Shown here one piece after another: positions 45,207 to 53,465 of a stretch of 64,000 nucleotides of DNA (the stretch's first letter is position 1; every line of letters begins with the position of its first letter). This DNA is from Bacteroidota bacterium (GTDB lineage Bacteria; Bacteroidota; Bacteroidia; Flavobacteriales; Flavobacteriaceae), in assembly GCA_023386585.1 (NCBI GenBank), contig JAEWJM010000030.1, positions 1-64,000 on the forward strand. The letters are read 5' to 3'. Under the pieces are notes generated by a model, which saw nothing but the letters and a program-made list of their open reading frames with translations, made no database searches and was not told the DNA's origin. A program made the translations under genes and the position numbers.

Positions 45207-47225
45207 TTACTGAGCGTGCGGGAGGAAGATCATAAAGCAGGAACCTTTTCCTTTTTCGCTTTCGGCTTTGATGAAGCCTTTGTGGTGGTTGATGATTTTT
45301 TTGCAGATGGCAAGGCCGATTCCGGTGCCTGAGTAATTTTCGGCGCCGTGCAGCCTTTTGAACAAATCGAAAATCTTTTCTTTCTGGTCGGAGTCAAAAC
45401 CGATTCCGTTGTCGCACACGCTTATCTTCAGGTAGTCGCCTTTTGCATTTTTAGCGCCGGTTTGGGCAGCACTAACGACTTCCGAGCGGATATCAATTTC
45501 CGGCGGCACTCCGTCGCGGCTGTATTTGAGCGCATTTCCAATAATGTTCGTGAAAAGTTGGGTAAACTGAAACGGGATTACCAATGCTTCGGGAAGCGGT
45601 TCCACGCGAACTACGCCGCGTTGTTCGTCAATGACATGCGAAAAGTTATTTTGGATTTCGGTGATAAGGTCGTTGAGTGGGACTTTTTCAAAGGCGTCGG
45701 CGGGTGACGAGATCTGAGAGAATTCGATTAGATCCGATATGAGCCGCTGCATTCTCGATGCTGACGAAATCACTTTGTCGAGTGATGTTCGCGCCTCTTC
45801 CGGAAGTTTTTCTGCCTGTTCGAGCAGTCGGCCTGAGTAAATCCTGATTTTCCGCAACGGTTCCTGCAGGTCATGGCTTGCAATATAGTTGAACGACTCC
45901 AGCTCTTTGTTGATGGTTACGAGCTCGCTGTTTTTCTGCGACAGCGATTCGTTCAGCGTTACGAGTTCGCGGTTGAGGTGGTATTCTTTTGTGATGTCCT
46001 GGCACGTGCCAATTAGGAATTTCGGCAAGCGGCTGCTATCGAACAGCACATTTCCGTGGCCTTTAAGAACTTTGACAGCGCCGTCGGGATTTACAATCTT
46101 CAGTGTATAATCTTTTACGATTCCGCTCTGAACGGCGTCATTTATTTCGGCAACGCGCCGGTCGCGATCATCGGGATGAATCAGCGACAGAAAACGTTCG
46201 AACGTGATGTTTTCCGATTGCGGTTCGAGTCCATAAATGCGGTACATTTCATCCGACCAAACAATGGTGTCGGTGCCGATTTCCCACGACCAGTTTCCCA
46301 GGTGCGTGAGCTTCTCCGCCTGTTTGTGAAGGGCTTCGCTTTCGGTCAGCCGTTTAATCAGTTCATGTTCTTTGGTAATGTCGCGCAAAGTTCCCCGAAG
46401 ATTGACCGGGACGTCGTCTTCAACCTTTACAAAGCCACGCGAATGGATCCACTTTTCTTTTCCGTTGAGGTAATACCTGAAGGTAAAGTCAAATGTCCCG
46501 CCTTCGCTATACGCATTTTCCCAGGCTGCGCGTGTCGTTTCCTGATCATCGGGATGAACGTTGTTAAAAAATTCTTCCTGGTCGGAATCCATTTCCTGGC
46601 CTGTGATTTTCTTCACCTGCGGCGTAACAATCGAGTTCTCGGGATTCAGGTAATCGATATAAAAGCTGCCCAATTCCGAAATTTCCTGTGCTTCGAGAAG
46701 CAGGCTTTCGTGAAATTCGAGATCGGCATTGATTTTATTCAGCTTTTCGTGCTGCATCCGCAGATAGGCATTGTAGCTTACAACTTCCTCCTGCGTGGTA
46801 TAGCTGTCAATTTCAGCCAATAAGTGCTTTTTAAGATCTCTGTCGTCGGTATAATCGGAAATAAAGCAGCCCAGGGCTTTTCGCCGGATAAAGAATACGA
46901 GCGTAAGATCTTCTGCAGCTACATCGTCTTTGTCGATTACCTCGAGCTTGTTCTGAAGCCAATTGCTGACGTTATTGCGGATGTGTTCGGCAATCGTTCC
47001 GTTTATGAGATTAGTAAGCAGTTCCCGTGACGATTCGAGGCTCAGGGCAACAAGTTCGTCTTCGGAAAACCGGCTTAGCGGCTTTAATAGCGGAAGGTCT
47101 TCTTCACGCGAGAACCGGATGCTGTGGTGGACGTATTCCTCGAGTTTTTCGTCCCTGATAAAACGGGCGTAGTCGGGAAGGTATTCAAATTTGAATTTCG
47201 CCGCATTAATATTAATCTTGTGCAT
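45207..47225 (-). CDS. Cytosolic PAS-domain sensor histidine kinase
   Basis: 672 residues without membrane helices. The first 170 residues are helical and resemble the RsbRD-N-type sensor region (LLTNLINGTIAEHIRNNVSNWL). A coiled region and two PAS/PAC domains follow (WIHSRGFVKVEDD..GTLRDITKEHE; ENITFERFLSLIHPDDRDRR..GTCQDITKEY). The H-box is SHDLQEPLRKI; the ATPase has NIIGNALKYS, DNGIGF and GTGIGLAI. This HisKA type often pairs with stand-alone receivers, two of which lie just upstream in the same operon. Confidence 0.93.
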   Translation of the reverse strand: MHKININAAKFKFEYLPDYARFIRDEKLEEYVHHSIRFSREEDLPLLKPLSRFSEDELVALSLESSRELLTNLINGTIAEHIRNNVSNWLQNKLEVIDKDDVAAEDLTLVFFIRRKALGCFISDYTDDRDLKKHLLAEIDSYTTQEEVVSYNAYLRMQHEKLNKINADLEFHESLLLEAQEISELGSFYIDYLNPENSIVTPQVKKITGQEMDSDQEEFFNNVHPDDQETTRAAWENAYSEGGTFDFTFRYYLNGKEKWIHSRGFVKVEDDVPVNLRGTLRDITKEHELIKRLTESEALHKQAEKLTHLGNWSWEIGTDTIVWSDEMYRIYGLEPQSENITFERFLSLIHPDDRDRRVAEINDAVQSGIVKDYTLKIVNPDGAVKVLKGHGNVLFDSSRLPKFLIGTCQDITKEYHLNRELVTLNESLSQKNSELVTINKELESFNYIASHDLQEPLRKIRIYSGRLLEQAEKLPEEARTSLDKVISSASRMQRLISDLIEFSQISSPADAFEKVPLNDLITEIQNNFSHVIDEQRGVVRVEPLPEALVIPFQFTQLFTNIIGNALKYSRDGVPPEIDIRSEVVSAAQTGAKNAKGDYLKISVCDNGIGFDSDQKEKIFDLFKRLHGAENYSGTGIGLAICKKIINHHKGFIKAESEKGKGSCFMIFLPHAQ

Positions 47226-47245
47226 AAAATACCTTCATTGGCAGG

Positions 47246-47692
47246 TCAGGATGCTCCGAAGACGAATGAATTTCTGTTCGATGCCGGCTGGTCTTTCGAC
47301 CAGTCCATGTCCAGAATGTCTTTTATAGTCCGTCGTAGCTCTGAAAAAGAACTGGGTTTGGTAATGTATAAGTTTGCGCCGAGTTCAAAAGTTTCGTCGA
47401 TGTCTTTTTTGCTTGATGAAGTAGAGTATATCAGCACCGGCACATCTTTCAGCTTTTTGTCGCCACGTATTTCACGGAGGCATTCCTTGCCGCCTTTTTC
47501 GGGCATATTAAGATCAAGAAAGATCAAATCCGGCAGATCATTTACTTTCTGCTGAAGTGCGCTCATCAGCTGAACACCGTTGGCCACACTATCGACATCG
47601 GCGTTATATTCGTTTATTGCTTCGGTAAAAAGATCCCGATCATCCGGATCATCATCTGCTAACATCACCCTGTACAACTTTTCACTTCCCAT
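47246..47692 (-). CDS. Stand-alone response regulator, receiver only (Rcp1-like)
   Basis: 148 residues, a single REC domain with no output. Acidic pocket DDD (13-15), phosphoacceptor Asp 60 in IFLDLNMPEKGG, switch Ser/Thr in YSTSSSKKD and Lys of YITKPSS. The long beta3-alpha3 and NMP motif place it with phytochrome-type Rcp1 receivers. It starts 20 nt before the kinase gene and probably takes phosphate from it. Confidence 0.92.
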   Translation of the reverse strand: MGSEKLYRVMLADDDPDDRDLFTEAINEYNADVDSVANGVQLMSALQQKVNDLPDLIFLDLNMPEKGGKECLREIRGDKKLKDVPVLIYSTSSSKKDIDETFELGANLYITKPSSFSELRRTIKDILDMDWSKDQPASNRNSFVFGAS

Positions 47693-47754
47693 GCAAATCG
47701 ATTTGCTGTAAAGCTAATTAAAATTTTGAAAATTTAACAGATGTTCAAACATAA

Positions 47755-48171
47755 TTAAGGCGTTTCAGCATCGTCAATGTTTTTGGGCAATACCTTCAAA
47801 AGCGTCTGCTCAAGTTCCTTCATACTGGTCGCTTTTACCAAAAAGTCAACGGCACCTTTATCTTTTCCCTGCTTAATGGTTTCGGGATCGGTATAGGTCG
47901 AATACAGGTAAACCGGAACGTTTTTTACCCGCGAGATTTTCTTGATTTCCACAAGGCATTCGATGCCGCTCATCCGTGGCATATTGACGTCAAGGAAAAT
48001 AAAATAAGGCGTAAGGGAAGAATCGGATTTGATTTTTTCGATGGCATGGACGCCGTCATTGGCGGTAACAAAATCAATATCGAGGTTAAGGTGCTTCAAC
48101 GCATGGGCGAAGACTTCCTGATCGTCTATGTCATCGTCGATGAGCATGCAGGTTATTCGTTTGTCGCTCAT
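47755..48171 (-). CDS. Stand-alone response regulator, receiver only (second copy)
   Basis: 138 residues from MSDKRITCML at 48171; the ATG overlaps the cinA stop codon as ATGA, which fixes the start. Acidic pocket DDD (12-14) and phosphoacceptor Asp 61 in IFLDVNMPRMSG. The conserved Lys-Pro is Lys 113-Ala here (FLVKATS), a small departure. It is 62 nt upstream of the other receiver and probably competes with it for the kinase. Confidence 0.9.
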   Translation of the reverse strand: MSDKRITCMLIDDDIDDQEVFAHALKHLNLDIDFVTANDGVHAIEKIKSDSSLTPYFIFLDVNMPRMSGIECLVEIKKISRVKNVPVYLYSTYTDPETIKQGKDKGAVDFLVKATSMKELEQTLLKVLPKNIDDAETP

Positions 48172-48671
48172 GCCGATTGATTTAGAATGGTACTTCCATT
48201 GATCTTTTCGCAAAGTAGCTCGCACATCTTATCTATCGTTTGAACGACAACCTGTTCGGGACTTCCGTCAAACTTTTCGCGGTGCGCAATATAGCCGTCG
48301 GGTAACAGCATGTGGATAAACATGGTGCCAACAGGCTTTTCCGGTGTTTCGCTGCCGCCGGGAGAGGCGAGTCCGGTTACAGCCACGATGATATCCGCTT
48401 TAAAATGGGTGCGCAGGTTTTCGGCTAGCCCTTTGGTGACTTCGGCCGATTCCGGAGTGTATTTTTCGATATAAATTTTGGGAATGTTCAGCAGGTCGCA
48501 TTTTACAGCGACATCATAACAAACGATTCCACCAAGTAAAATCTGGCCGGAATCAGGAACAAGTGAAAATTCGGAAGCCATTCTTCCGGCGGTAGCACTT
48601 TCGGCGAATGCGATTTTCAAGCCGCGGCTTACCAGCAGACGAACGCAATCCACAACTTTTTTGGTGGGCAT
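48168..48671 (-). CDS. CinA-like nicotinamide-nucleotide amidohydrolase domain (PncC)
   Basis: 167 residues from MPTKKVVDCV. It is the C-terminal amidase domain of CinA alone, with AESATAGRMASEF and the TGLASPGGSE loop (TGIAGPGG in most). PncC turns nicotinamide mononucleotide into nicotinate mononucleotide in NAD salvage. The protein lacks the N-terminal molybdopterin-like domain. First gene of a four-gene signalling unit, overlapping the receiver by 4 nt. Confidence 0.87.
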   Translation of the reverse strand: MPTKKVVDCVRLLVSRGLKIAFAESATAGRMASEFSLVPDSGQILLGGIVCYDVAVKCDLLNIPKIYIEKYTPESAEVTKGLAENLRTHFKADIIVAVTGLASPGGSETPEKPVGTMFIHMLLPDGYIAHREKFDGSPEQVVVQTIDKMCELLCEKINGSTILNQSA

Positions 48672-48747
48672 ATAGACTTTATTTGCAAAGTACACGCTTT
48701 GGCGCCGAATGGATTTTATATAATTTTAGTAAAAGACTATACAATTC

Positions 48748-49488
48748 CTATTTTTTGGCCGATTCGACAAGTTCGCTCAGCCGTTTCGCATTATGCGGTG
48801 CGTGCCCACCGATATCATTATCAAAATATACGAACACGTCATGATTTTTGCGCCATTCGATGCAACGGTCGGCCCAGACATTCAAAGATTTGTCGTCATA
48901 ACTTCCCTGATAATGATCGCCAGGGCCGTGCAATCTCACGTAAACCAGGTCGGCAGTTACTTCCAGCGGCGTCAGATGATGCGCCAGGTCATAGATGCAA
49001 AAGGCACAATTGTATTTTCTCAGCAAATTGAGAACTTCGTCGGAATACCAGGTTTCGTTTCGGAATTCGAAAACATATCTGAATGTCTTTGGCAGTTTTT
49101 CAAGAAAATCGGCCAGCCTTTCTATGTTGACTTGCCAGTTTGGAGGCAGTTGAAAAAGAATCGGACCGAGTTTTTCCTCAAGCGCGGCGACATTTTCCAT
49201 GAACCGGGCAATGCTTTCGGCAGGATCTTTCAGCTTTTTCATGTGTGTAATAAAACGGCTCGCCTTGACTGAAAATAAAAAATTTTCGGCAGTAGTTTCT
49301 TTCCACTTTACAAAGGTTTCTTTTGTTGGAAGCCGGTAAAACGGACTATTGAGCTCGACGGTGGAAAAAAATTGCCGGTAATAGTCAAATTCATCGGCGG
49401 CCTTCAGGTCTCCCGGATAGAACAGTCCACGCCAATGCTTATAAGACCAGCCCGAAGTTCCGATGCGTATTTGCCGTTCCGTTTCCAT
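48748..49488 (-). CDS. DUF72 (YecE-like) protein
   Basis: 246 residues, TIM-barrel type. Hallmarks are IRIGTSGWSYKHWRGLFYP at the start, YRQFFSTVELNSPFYRLPTKETF, ILFQLPPNW and VYVRLHGPGDHYQGSYDD. The family occurs in most bacteria but its reaction is not known. A terminator 60 nt upstream separates it from the metallothionein-like gene. Confidence 0.92.
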   Translation of the reverse strand: METERQIRIGTSGWSYKHWRGLFYPGDLKAADEFDYYRQFFSTVELNSPFYRLPTKETFVKWKETTAENFLFSVKASRFITHMKKLKDPAESIARFMENVAALEEKLGPILFQLPPNWQVNIERLADFLEKLPKTFRYVFEFRNETWYSDEVLNLLRKYNCAFCIYDLAHHLTPLEVTADLVYVRLHGPGDHYQGSYDDKSLNVWADRCIEWRKNHDVFVYFDNDIGGHAPHNAKRLSELVESAKK

Positions 49489-49547
49489 AGCTCCTAAAGT
49501 TAGTCACCGTTGACCCAAGGAGCGAGGAGTTTTCGGAAATTTTTAGC

Positions 49548-49571
49548 AAAAAAAAAAGGGCCGAAGCCCTT
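49548..49571 (-). terminator. Terminator of the metallothionein-like gene
   Basis: On the minus strand AAGGGC-TTCG-GCCCTT (very stable TTCG tetraloop) is followed by ten T. It starts 4 nt after the stop codon of the small gene, which is strong evidence that the small ORF is a real transcription unit. Confidence 0.93.
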
Positions 49572-49574
49572 AGA

Positions 49575-49679
49575 TTAGTTGCAGCGGCAACTTGTTCCGT
49601 CGCATGTACAATTTTCGCACGTGCAGTTCACACATGTACATTTCGGATTTCCACATTTGTTTTCTTTGTTTGCTTCCAT
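49575..49679 (-). CDS. Metallothionein-like Cys-rich peptide (34 aa)
   Basis: 34 residues, 9 of them Cys (26%), at positions 9, 14, 16, 19, 21, 24, 26, 31 and 33. It has no aromatic residue or His. The core is a tandem CTCxxC unit (CTCVNCTCENCTCDG) ending CRCN, the CxC pattern of metallothioneins and copper-binding peptides. I infer that it chelates soft metals such as Cu(I), Zn or Cd in the cytosol. It has a strong -7 box 38 nt upstream and a T-run terminator just past the stop. The next gene upstream is a heavy-metal-domain AraC regulator on the same strand. It matches no family I can name with certainty. Confidence 0.8.
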   Translation of the reverse strand: MEANKENKCGNPKCTCVNCTCENCTCDGTSCRCN

Positions 49680-49716
49680 GATTTCGTTTATTTTAAATTA
49701 CTAATTATTAACAGGA

Positions 49717-49724
49717 CAAAAGTA
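49717..49724 (-). promoter_or_regulatory. -7 box (TACTTTTG) of the metallothionein-like gene
   Basis: Exact TAnnTTTG on the minus strand, 37 nt before the ATG. No TTG at -33; a short inverted repeat CGGT-N12-ACCG covers that place and could be an activator site. Confidence 0.6.
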
Positions 49725-49783
49725 CGGTAGCTATCCCGTCACCGCAGTATGTAATAATAGGGAAGATGTACATAATTTTTGGA

Positions 49784-50356
49784 TTAGATGCTGTCGATCG
49801 ACCTGCGTTTGTCGAGGCCGATTTTTCTGAACCGCGACGGAGTCAGCCCGGTGACTTTACGAAATTGCGCCGACAAGTGGTGAACACTACTGAATCCGGA
49901 GCGATAAGCGATTTCTGTCAGAGATAATTGATCGTAAACCAAGTATTCCTTGACTTTTTCAATGCGATGCGTGATGTAAAACTGTTCGATTGATTTGCCT
50001 TCAATAGACGAGAAAAGGTCGCTAAGGTAGCTGTAATCATAAGGAATGCTGGCAGTTATGTGCGCCGACAAGTTTTTTTTTGCACCTTCAGGCGGTTTGT
50101 TGATATAATCCAGAACCTGCACTTTTATATTGGCCACAAGCTGGTTTATGCGAGTTTCGATGAGTTCAAAGCCCACCTTGCGCAGTTCTTCATCGAGCGA
50201 ATTGCGTTGTGATTGCGACAATTCGGATGGCAGCATTATTTCACCGAGCGAGACATCGGTGTAATCGATTTCTGATTTCTTTAAAATTTCCTCGACCGAT
50301 GAAATGCAACGCGGGCAAACCATGTTCTTGACTGTAAGCTTGTATTGGCTTTTCAT
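49784..50356 (-). CDS. AraC-type regulator with N-terminal heavy-metal (HMA) domain
   Basis: 190 residues from MKSQYKLTVK at 50356. Residues 5-70 form an HMA-like ferredoxin fold with the metal site MVCPRC (Cys 14, Cys 17). After a helical linker, the C-terminal 95 residues are an AraC double helix-turn-helix (LSLTEIAYRSGFSSVHHLSAQFRKVTGLTPSRFRK). The layout suggests a metal sensor-regulator, probably of copper. Its own promoter is divergent from the initiator tRNA promoter. The next downstream gene is the metallothionein-like peptide, a likely target. Cys to His/Ser losses are not seen. Confidence 0.88.
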   Translation of the reverse strand: MKSQYKLTVKNMVCPRCISSVEEILKKSEIDYTDVSLGEIMLPSELSQSQRNSLDEELRKVGFELIETRINQLVANIKVQVLDYINKPPEGAKKNLSAHITASIPYDYSYLSDLFSSIEGKSIEQFYITHRIEKVKEYLVYDQLSLTEIAYRSGFSSVHHLSAQFRKVTGLTPSRFRKIGLDKRRSIDSI

Positions 50357-50374
50357 TTTGTGAAAACTTATTGC

Positions 50375-50404
50375 CAAAGGTATCAAACATTTATTTTTGT
50401 TCAA
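50375..50404 (-). promoter_or_regulatory. Promoter of the HMA-AraC regulator
   Basis: Minus strand TTG (complement of 50402-50404), 19 nt, TACCTTTG (complement of 50375-50382). Full consensus with a leader of about 12 nt; it supports the start at 50356 over that at 50443. Confidence 0.75.
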
Positions 50405-50410
50405 TAAGAC

Positions 50411-50440
50411 TTGCGTTTTCGAATATGTGTCGTATATTTG
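50411..50440 (+). promoter_or_regulatory. Promoter of initiator tRNA-Met
   Basis: TTG at 50411-50413, 19 nt, TATATTTG at 50433-50440, then 9 nt to the first tRNA base. Full match to the Bacteroidota consensus. Confidence 0.8.
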
Positions 50441-50449
50441 CACTCACAT

Positions 50450-50522
50450 CGCGGGATAGAGCAGTAGGCAGCTCGTCGGGCTCATAACCCGAAGGTCACA
50501 GGTTCGAGTCCTGTTCCCGCTA
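50450..50522 (+). tRNA. Initiator tRNA-Met (CAT)
   Basis: The 73-nt cloverleaf folds without a gap: acceptor CGCGGGA/TCCCGCT, D stem GAGC/GCTC, anticodon stem TCGGG/CCCGA with loop CTCATAA, T stem ACAGG/CCTGT and discriminator A. Initiator marks are the unpaired C1-U72, the three G-C pairs next to the anticodon loop and A11-U24. CCA is not encoded. It has its own promoter and terminator. Confidence 0.97.
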
Positions 50523-50527
50523 CAAGG

Positions 50528-50557
50528 AACTCCCTTCAGAAATGTCGGGAGTTTTTT
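50528..50557 (+). terminator. Terminator of the tRNA gene
   Basis: Stem AACTCCC/GGGAGTT with a 12-nt loop, followed by a T-run, starting 5 nt after the tRNA. Confidence 0.88.
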
Positions 50558-50636
50558 ATTTTAAAAATTTCTGAAGTTCTTTAATCTTAAAATCCTGTAA
50601 CGAAATTACTTGAACTATTCCTATCTTGCAGGAGCT

Positions 50637-50936
50637 ATGAAAAACATTCCACTGCACATCATCAACAACGAAAACGGAAAAGCATTCGACTGCTACCTGA
50701 TCGAAAGCCGTCAGGGTTGGCAGTGTGTCCTCAATCGCGAATTTTATTGTTACAAGATCATACAGGAAAGTCCGCTTTCCCAATGCATGGACGTTCTCGC
50801 GCAGTATTTTGCACCTTTACAAGACGTAACCGTGCTGAGTGAGAATGAATCGGATGCCAATTATGTTACCGTGCTCAACTCTAAGATAAGGCAGTTCCGC
50901 AACAGTTCATCTACAAAGAACCGAAACCTCAATTGA
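50637..50936 (+). CDS. Small protein, unknown (99 aa)
   Basis: 99 residues from the ATG at 50637 (MKNIPLHIINNENGKAFDCYLIES); an ATG at 50610 is also in frame. The sequence ahead contains GGAG. A mixed alpha/beta pattern is seen, with QGWQCVLNREFYCYKIIQE, and Ser/Thr/Asn-rich ends; no domain or export signal is recognised. Its stop is back to back with that of the convergent TonB receptor. Confidence 0.6.
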   Translation: MKNIPLHIINNENGKAFDCYLIESRQGWQCVLNREFYCYKIIQESPLSQCMDVLAQYFAPLQDVTVLSENESDANYVTVLNSKIRQFRNSSSTKNRNLN

Positions 50937-53465
50937 TCACAAAGTAATCTTTATGTTAACGTTGGGCGTCAGCCCGAGCGAATACGTGTCCACCGTCTGA
51001 ATTCCGTCGCCTGCCGCATTGACGCGGTAATACCTGTTGATCACGACTTTTGAATCGAGCAGGTTGATAATTGAAAAACCGGTCTGAAGTTCAGCATGGC
51101 CTTTCAGTTTCCAGCTTTTTGATGCAGAGAAGTTCAATTGAAAGAAATTCGGCAGCCTGCTGTTGTTTGGGCTGTTGTAAATTATTCTGGGATCGGACGG
51201 AAAAGTCGTGTCCAATTCATCCGATGCAGGCGTAGTTAACGGCCTTCCGCTACGCCATTTGCTTCCGATGGCGACTTTCAGGTTCTGCCACTCGTAAATC
51301 CCAGCCCAGGAAACGGCATGTTTTGCCTCAAAATTATTCGGGAAAGCCTCGTTTGAAAAGGCATCAAAGAAGTATTTATTGTCATTTATACTGTAGCTCA
51401 ACCACGTGTAAAACCGCCTGAAGCTTTTCTGGAGCAAGAGTTCGGAACCATAAACCCGATAATCGCCGGTAGCGCGGACAAACTCGAACTGGTTTTGAAA
51501 AGCCTGACTGCTGCTGGTAATTCCTTCCACGAACTTGTAGAAATTTTCCCAGGTGAAGAGCCAGCCGCGGCTTCGGTATTCAACTCCTATAGAAATCTGC
51601 CGGCTGATCTGAACCGGAACATCCTGCTCATTGGCAAGCGTCCACCGCCGTTTTTCAATTCCTAAAAAATCATTCTGCAGATCGATTATTTGTGAAAGCG
51701 AATGGCTTTTTTGCTCCCCCTGGACTTCAACTTTCCAGAGTTTTGACAGTTTATACCCAAATTGAAGCCGCGGTTCGACGAGATAAAGCCTAAATTGTGA
51801 AAAGTAATTTGCCCGGATGCCACCGGTGGCAAAAAATTTCGATTCCGGATTTTTATATGTTGCTTCGAGTATCAGCGCATGCGTAAGCAACTCCTCAGTG
51901 ACCGATCGTTTGAACGCGGGAACGTTGATGCTATCCGAATTCGTAACCTTTGTCTCTTCAATCTGGTAGCCTGCCGACAAAGCATAGCTGCCCTTTTTTA
52001 TCGTGTGCTTTAGCTCAGCGGCCATGTCGAGTACGCTGTTCGTTTGAAAAACCGACTGATTTGACGCCGGCTCATTATTGGAAGAATCCAAATTGTACCT
52101 CGATACATAGTAGCGGGCACTGGTCGAACTTCGGTCAGTCCAATCGGATTTCCACGAAAGATCTGCACCAAAATTTTGCTGGCCGAGGTTGCTGTTGCGA
52201 CTTTCGTTTTCATCGAACCGATCGACATCCAGTGAATTGCGAATCGCGATGACACCGGCTGCCAACTGATGGCGCTTGCCTATTTTCTGCGTATAGTGCG
52301 CGGTAAGATCATAAAAATAGAACCGTTCGTCGCTCTTATACGAAACCGGCGTAGAACTCCCGAAATCGGTTATTACCGTATTGTGAAAAATGCGGTCGCT
52401 GTATTTGCTGTACGCAGGCGAATAAAAAAAGTCGGTCAGCGAACGTCTGGCGGAAATCTCAACATTACTGTTTTTCGAGAGCCGCACTTTCGTATAGCCT
52501 TCGATACTGATCATATTCGCATTGATGGCGCTACGTCGCGGCGTGTCACCACTTGCTGAAGAAATGTCCACCACGCTGGAAACACTTTCGCCATAAAAAG
52601 CCGAGCTTCCATTCTTGGTTATCGAAATGCTGTGTGCCAGCAGCGGATTGAATCCGGAAATGAGTCCGAAAAAGTGCCCGGTCTGGAACATCCTGATTCC
52701 GTTCCATAGAAAGAGGTTTTGGTCGTGCGTGCCGCCTCGTACGTTAATATTGGAGATTGTTTCGTCGGCGCTGTAAATTCCGGGAATCTGCTGCATTGTC
52801 TGCAGGACGTCGGGTTCAGTCAGTCCGGGAAGTATACCAAATTTTGTTGGCTTCACCTCATAGCTTCCACCGGGATTTTTTGTGATACCGGTCGCGAGGT
52901 ACCGCTGCGCAACGACTTGTTCCAGCTGCTGGTAAACCGGTATCAGGGCAATTTCCGGACAATTTTCCACGTAAATTTTAGCGGGATCAATGCTTGCGGT
53001 TTCGTAATTCAGGTGTTGGATGATGATATTATTTGGCGAAAGCACCGGCAGTTCAAAATAGCCTTTCGCATCCGAAGTTGTGGAAACATTGGTGTTTTCA
53101 AGCGACAGAAACGCATTTTCTACGGGTTGATGCGTATCGGCATCGCGAAGGAATCCACACAACGGCTTTTCCATTTTCTGGTCGTTGAAGACGGCGTAAT
53201 TTCCATCGCTGATTTTTCTGAAATGAAGTTTGGTATTCTGCCGAAGGTATTCGATTTTCTCCTGTAGTGTCAGCTTCGACGATGGCGGTTCGAGTTTGTA
53301 AACCGCAATTTCCTCTTCGATATAGCTGAACTTTATCCGATGGCTTCTCGAGATCTGTTCAAGCACTGATTTTAGTGCAATCTTTTCCTTTATCTCCTGG
53401 CCCGAAGCGCTGCAAACCAGAAAAAACGATACGATTAATAAAAGGATTTCCTTACTGCGGGCCAT
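50937..53465 (-). CDS. TonB-dependent receptor with STN domain (FecA-type transducer)
   Basis: 842 residues. Signal peptide (ending SASGQ), then an STN domain (KIALKSVLEQISRSHRIKFSYI..) at residues 25-95 for signal transfer to FecR. A CarboxypepD_reg-like repeat follows (PLCGFLRDADTHQPVENAFLSL), then a plug (LPGLTEPDVLQTMQQIPGI, INVRGGTHDQNLFLWNGI) and a 22-strand barrel. No SusD partner lies nearby, so the ligand is more probably a siderophore or metal complex than a glycan. It overlaps fecR by 14 nt. Confidence 0.93.
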   Translation of the reverse strand: MARSKEILLLIVSFFLVCSASGQEIKEKIALKSVLEQISRSHRIKFSYIEEEIAVYKLEPPSSKLTLQEKIEYLRQNTKLHFRKISDGNYAVFNDQKMEKPLCGFLRDADTHQPVENAFLSLENTNVSTTSDAKGYFELPVLSPNNIIIQHLNYETASIDPAKIYVENCPEIALIPVYQQLEQVVAQRYLATGITKNPGGSYEVKPTKFGILPGLTEPDVLQTMQQIPGIYSADETISNINVRGGTHDQNLFLWNGIRMFQTGHFFGLISGFNPLLAHSISITKNGSSAFYGESVSSVVDISSASGDTPRRSAINANMISIEGYTKVRLSKNSNVEISARRSLTDFFYSPAYSKYSDRIFHNTVITDFGSSTPVSYKSDERFYFYDLTAHYTQKIGKRHQLAAGVIAIRNSLDVDRFDENESRNSNLGQQNFGADLSWKSDWTDRSSTSARYYVSRYNLDSSNNEPASNQSVFQTNSVLDMAAELKHTIKKGSYALSAGYQIEETKVTNSDSINVPAFKRSVTEELLTHALILEATYKNPESKFFATGGIRANYFSQFRLYLVEPRLQFGYKLSKLWKVEVQGEQKSHSLSQIIDLQNDFLGIEKRRWTLANEQDVPVQISRQISIGVEYRSRGWLFTWENFYKFVEGITSSSQAFQNQFEFVRATGDYRVYGSELLLQKSFRRFYTWLSYSINDNKYFFDAFSNEAFPNNFEAKHAVSWAGIYEWQNLKVAIGSKWRSGRPLTTPASDELDTTFPSDPRIIYNSPNNSRLPNFFQLNFSASKSWKLKGHAELQTGFSIINLLDSKVVINRYYRVNAAGDGIQTVDTYSLGLTPNVNIKITL

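Noticed and set aside
46056..46823. 255-codon plus-strand ORF opposite the histidine kinase
   Set aside because: The kinase has all its catalytic boxes; the antisense frame reflects its codon use only.
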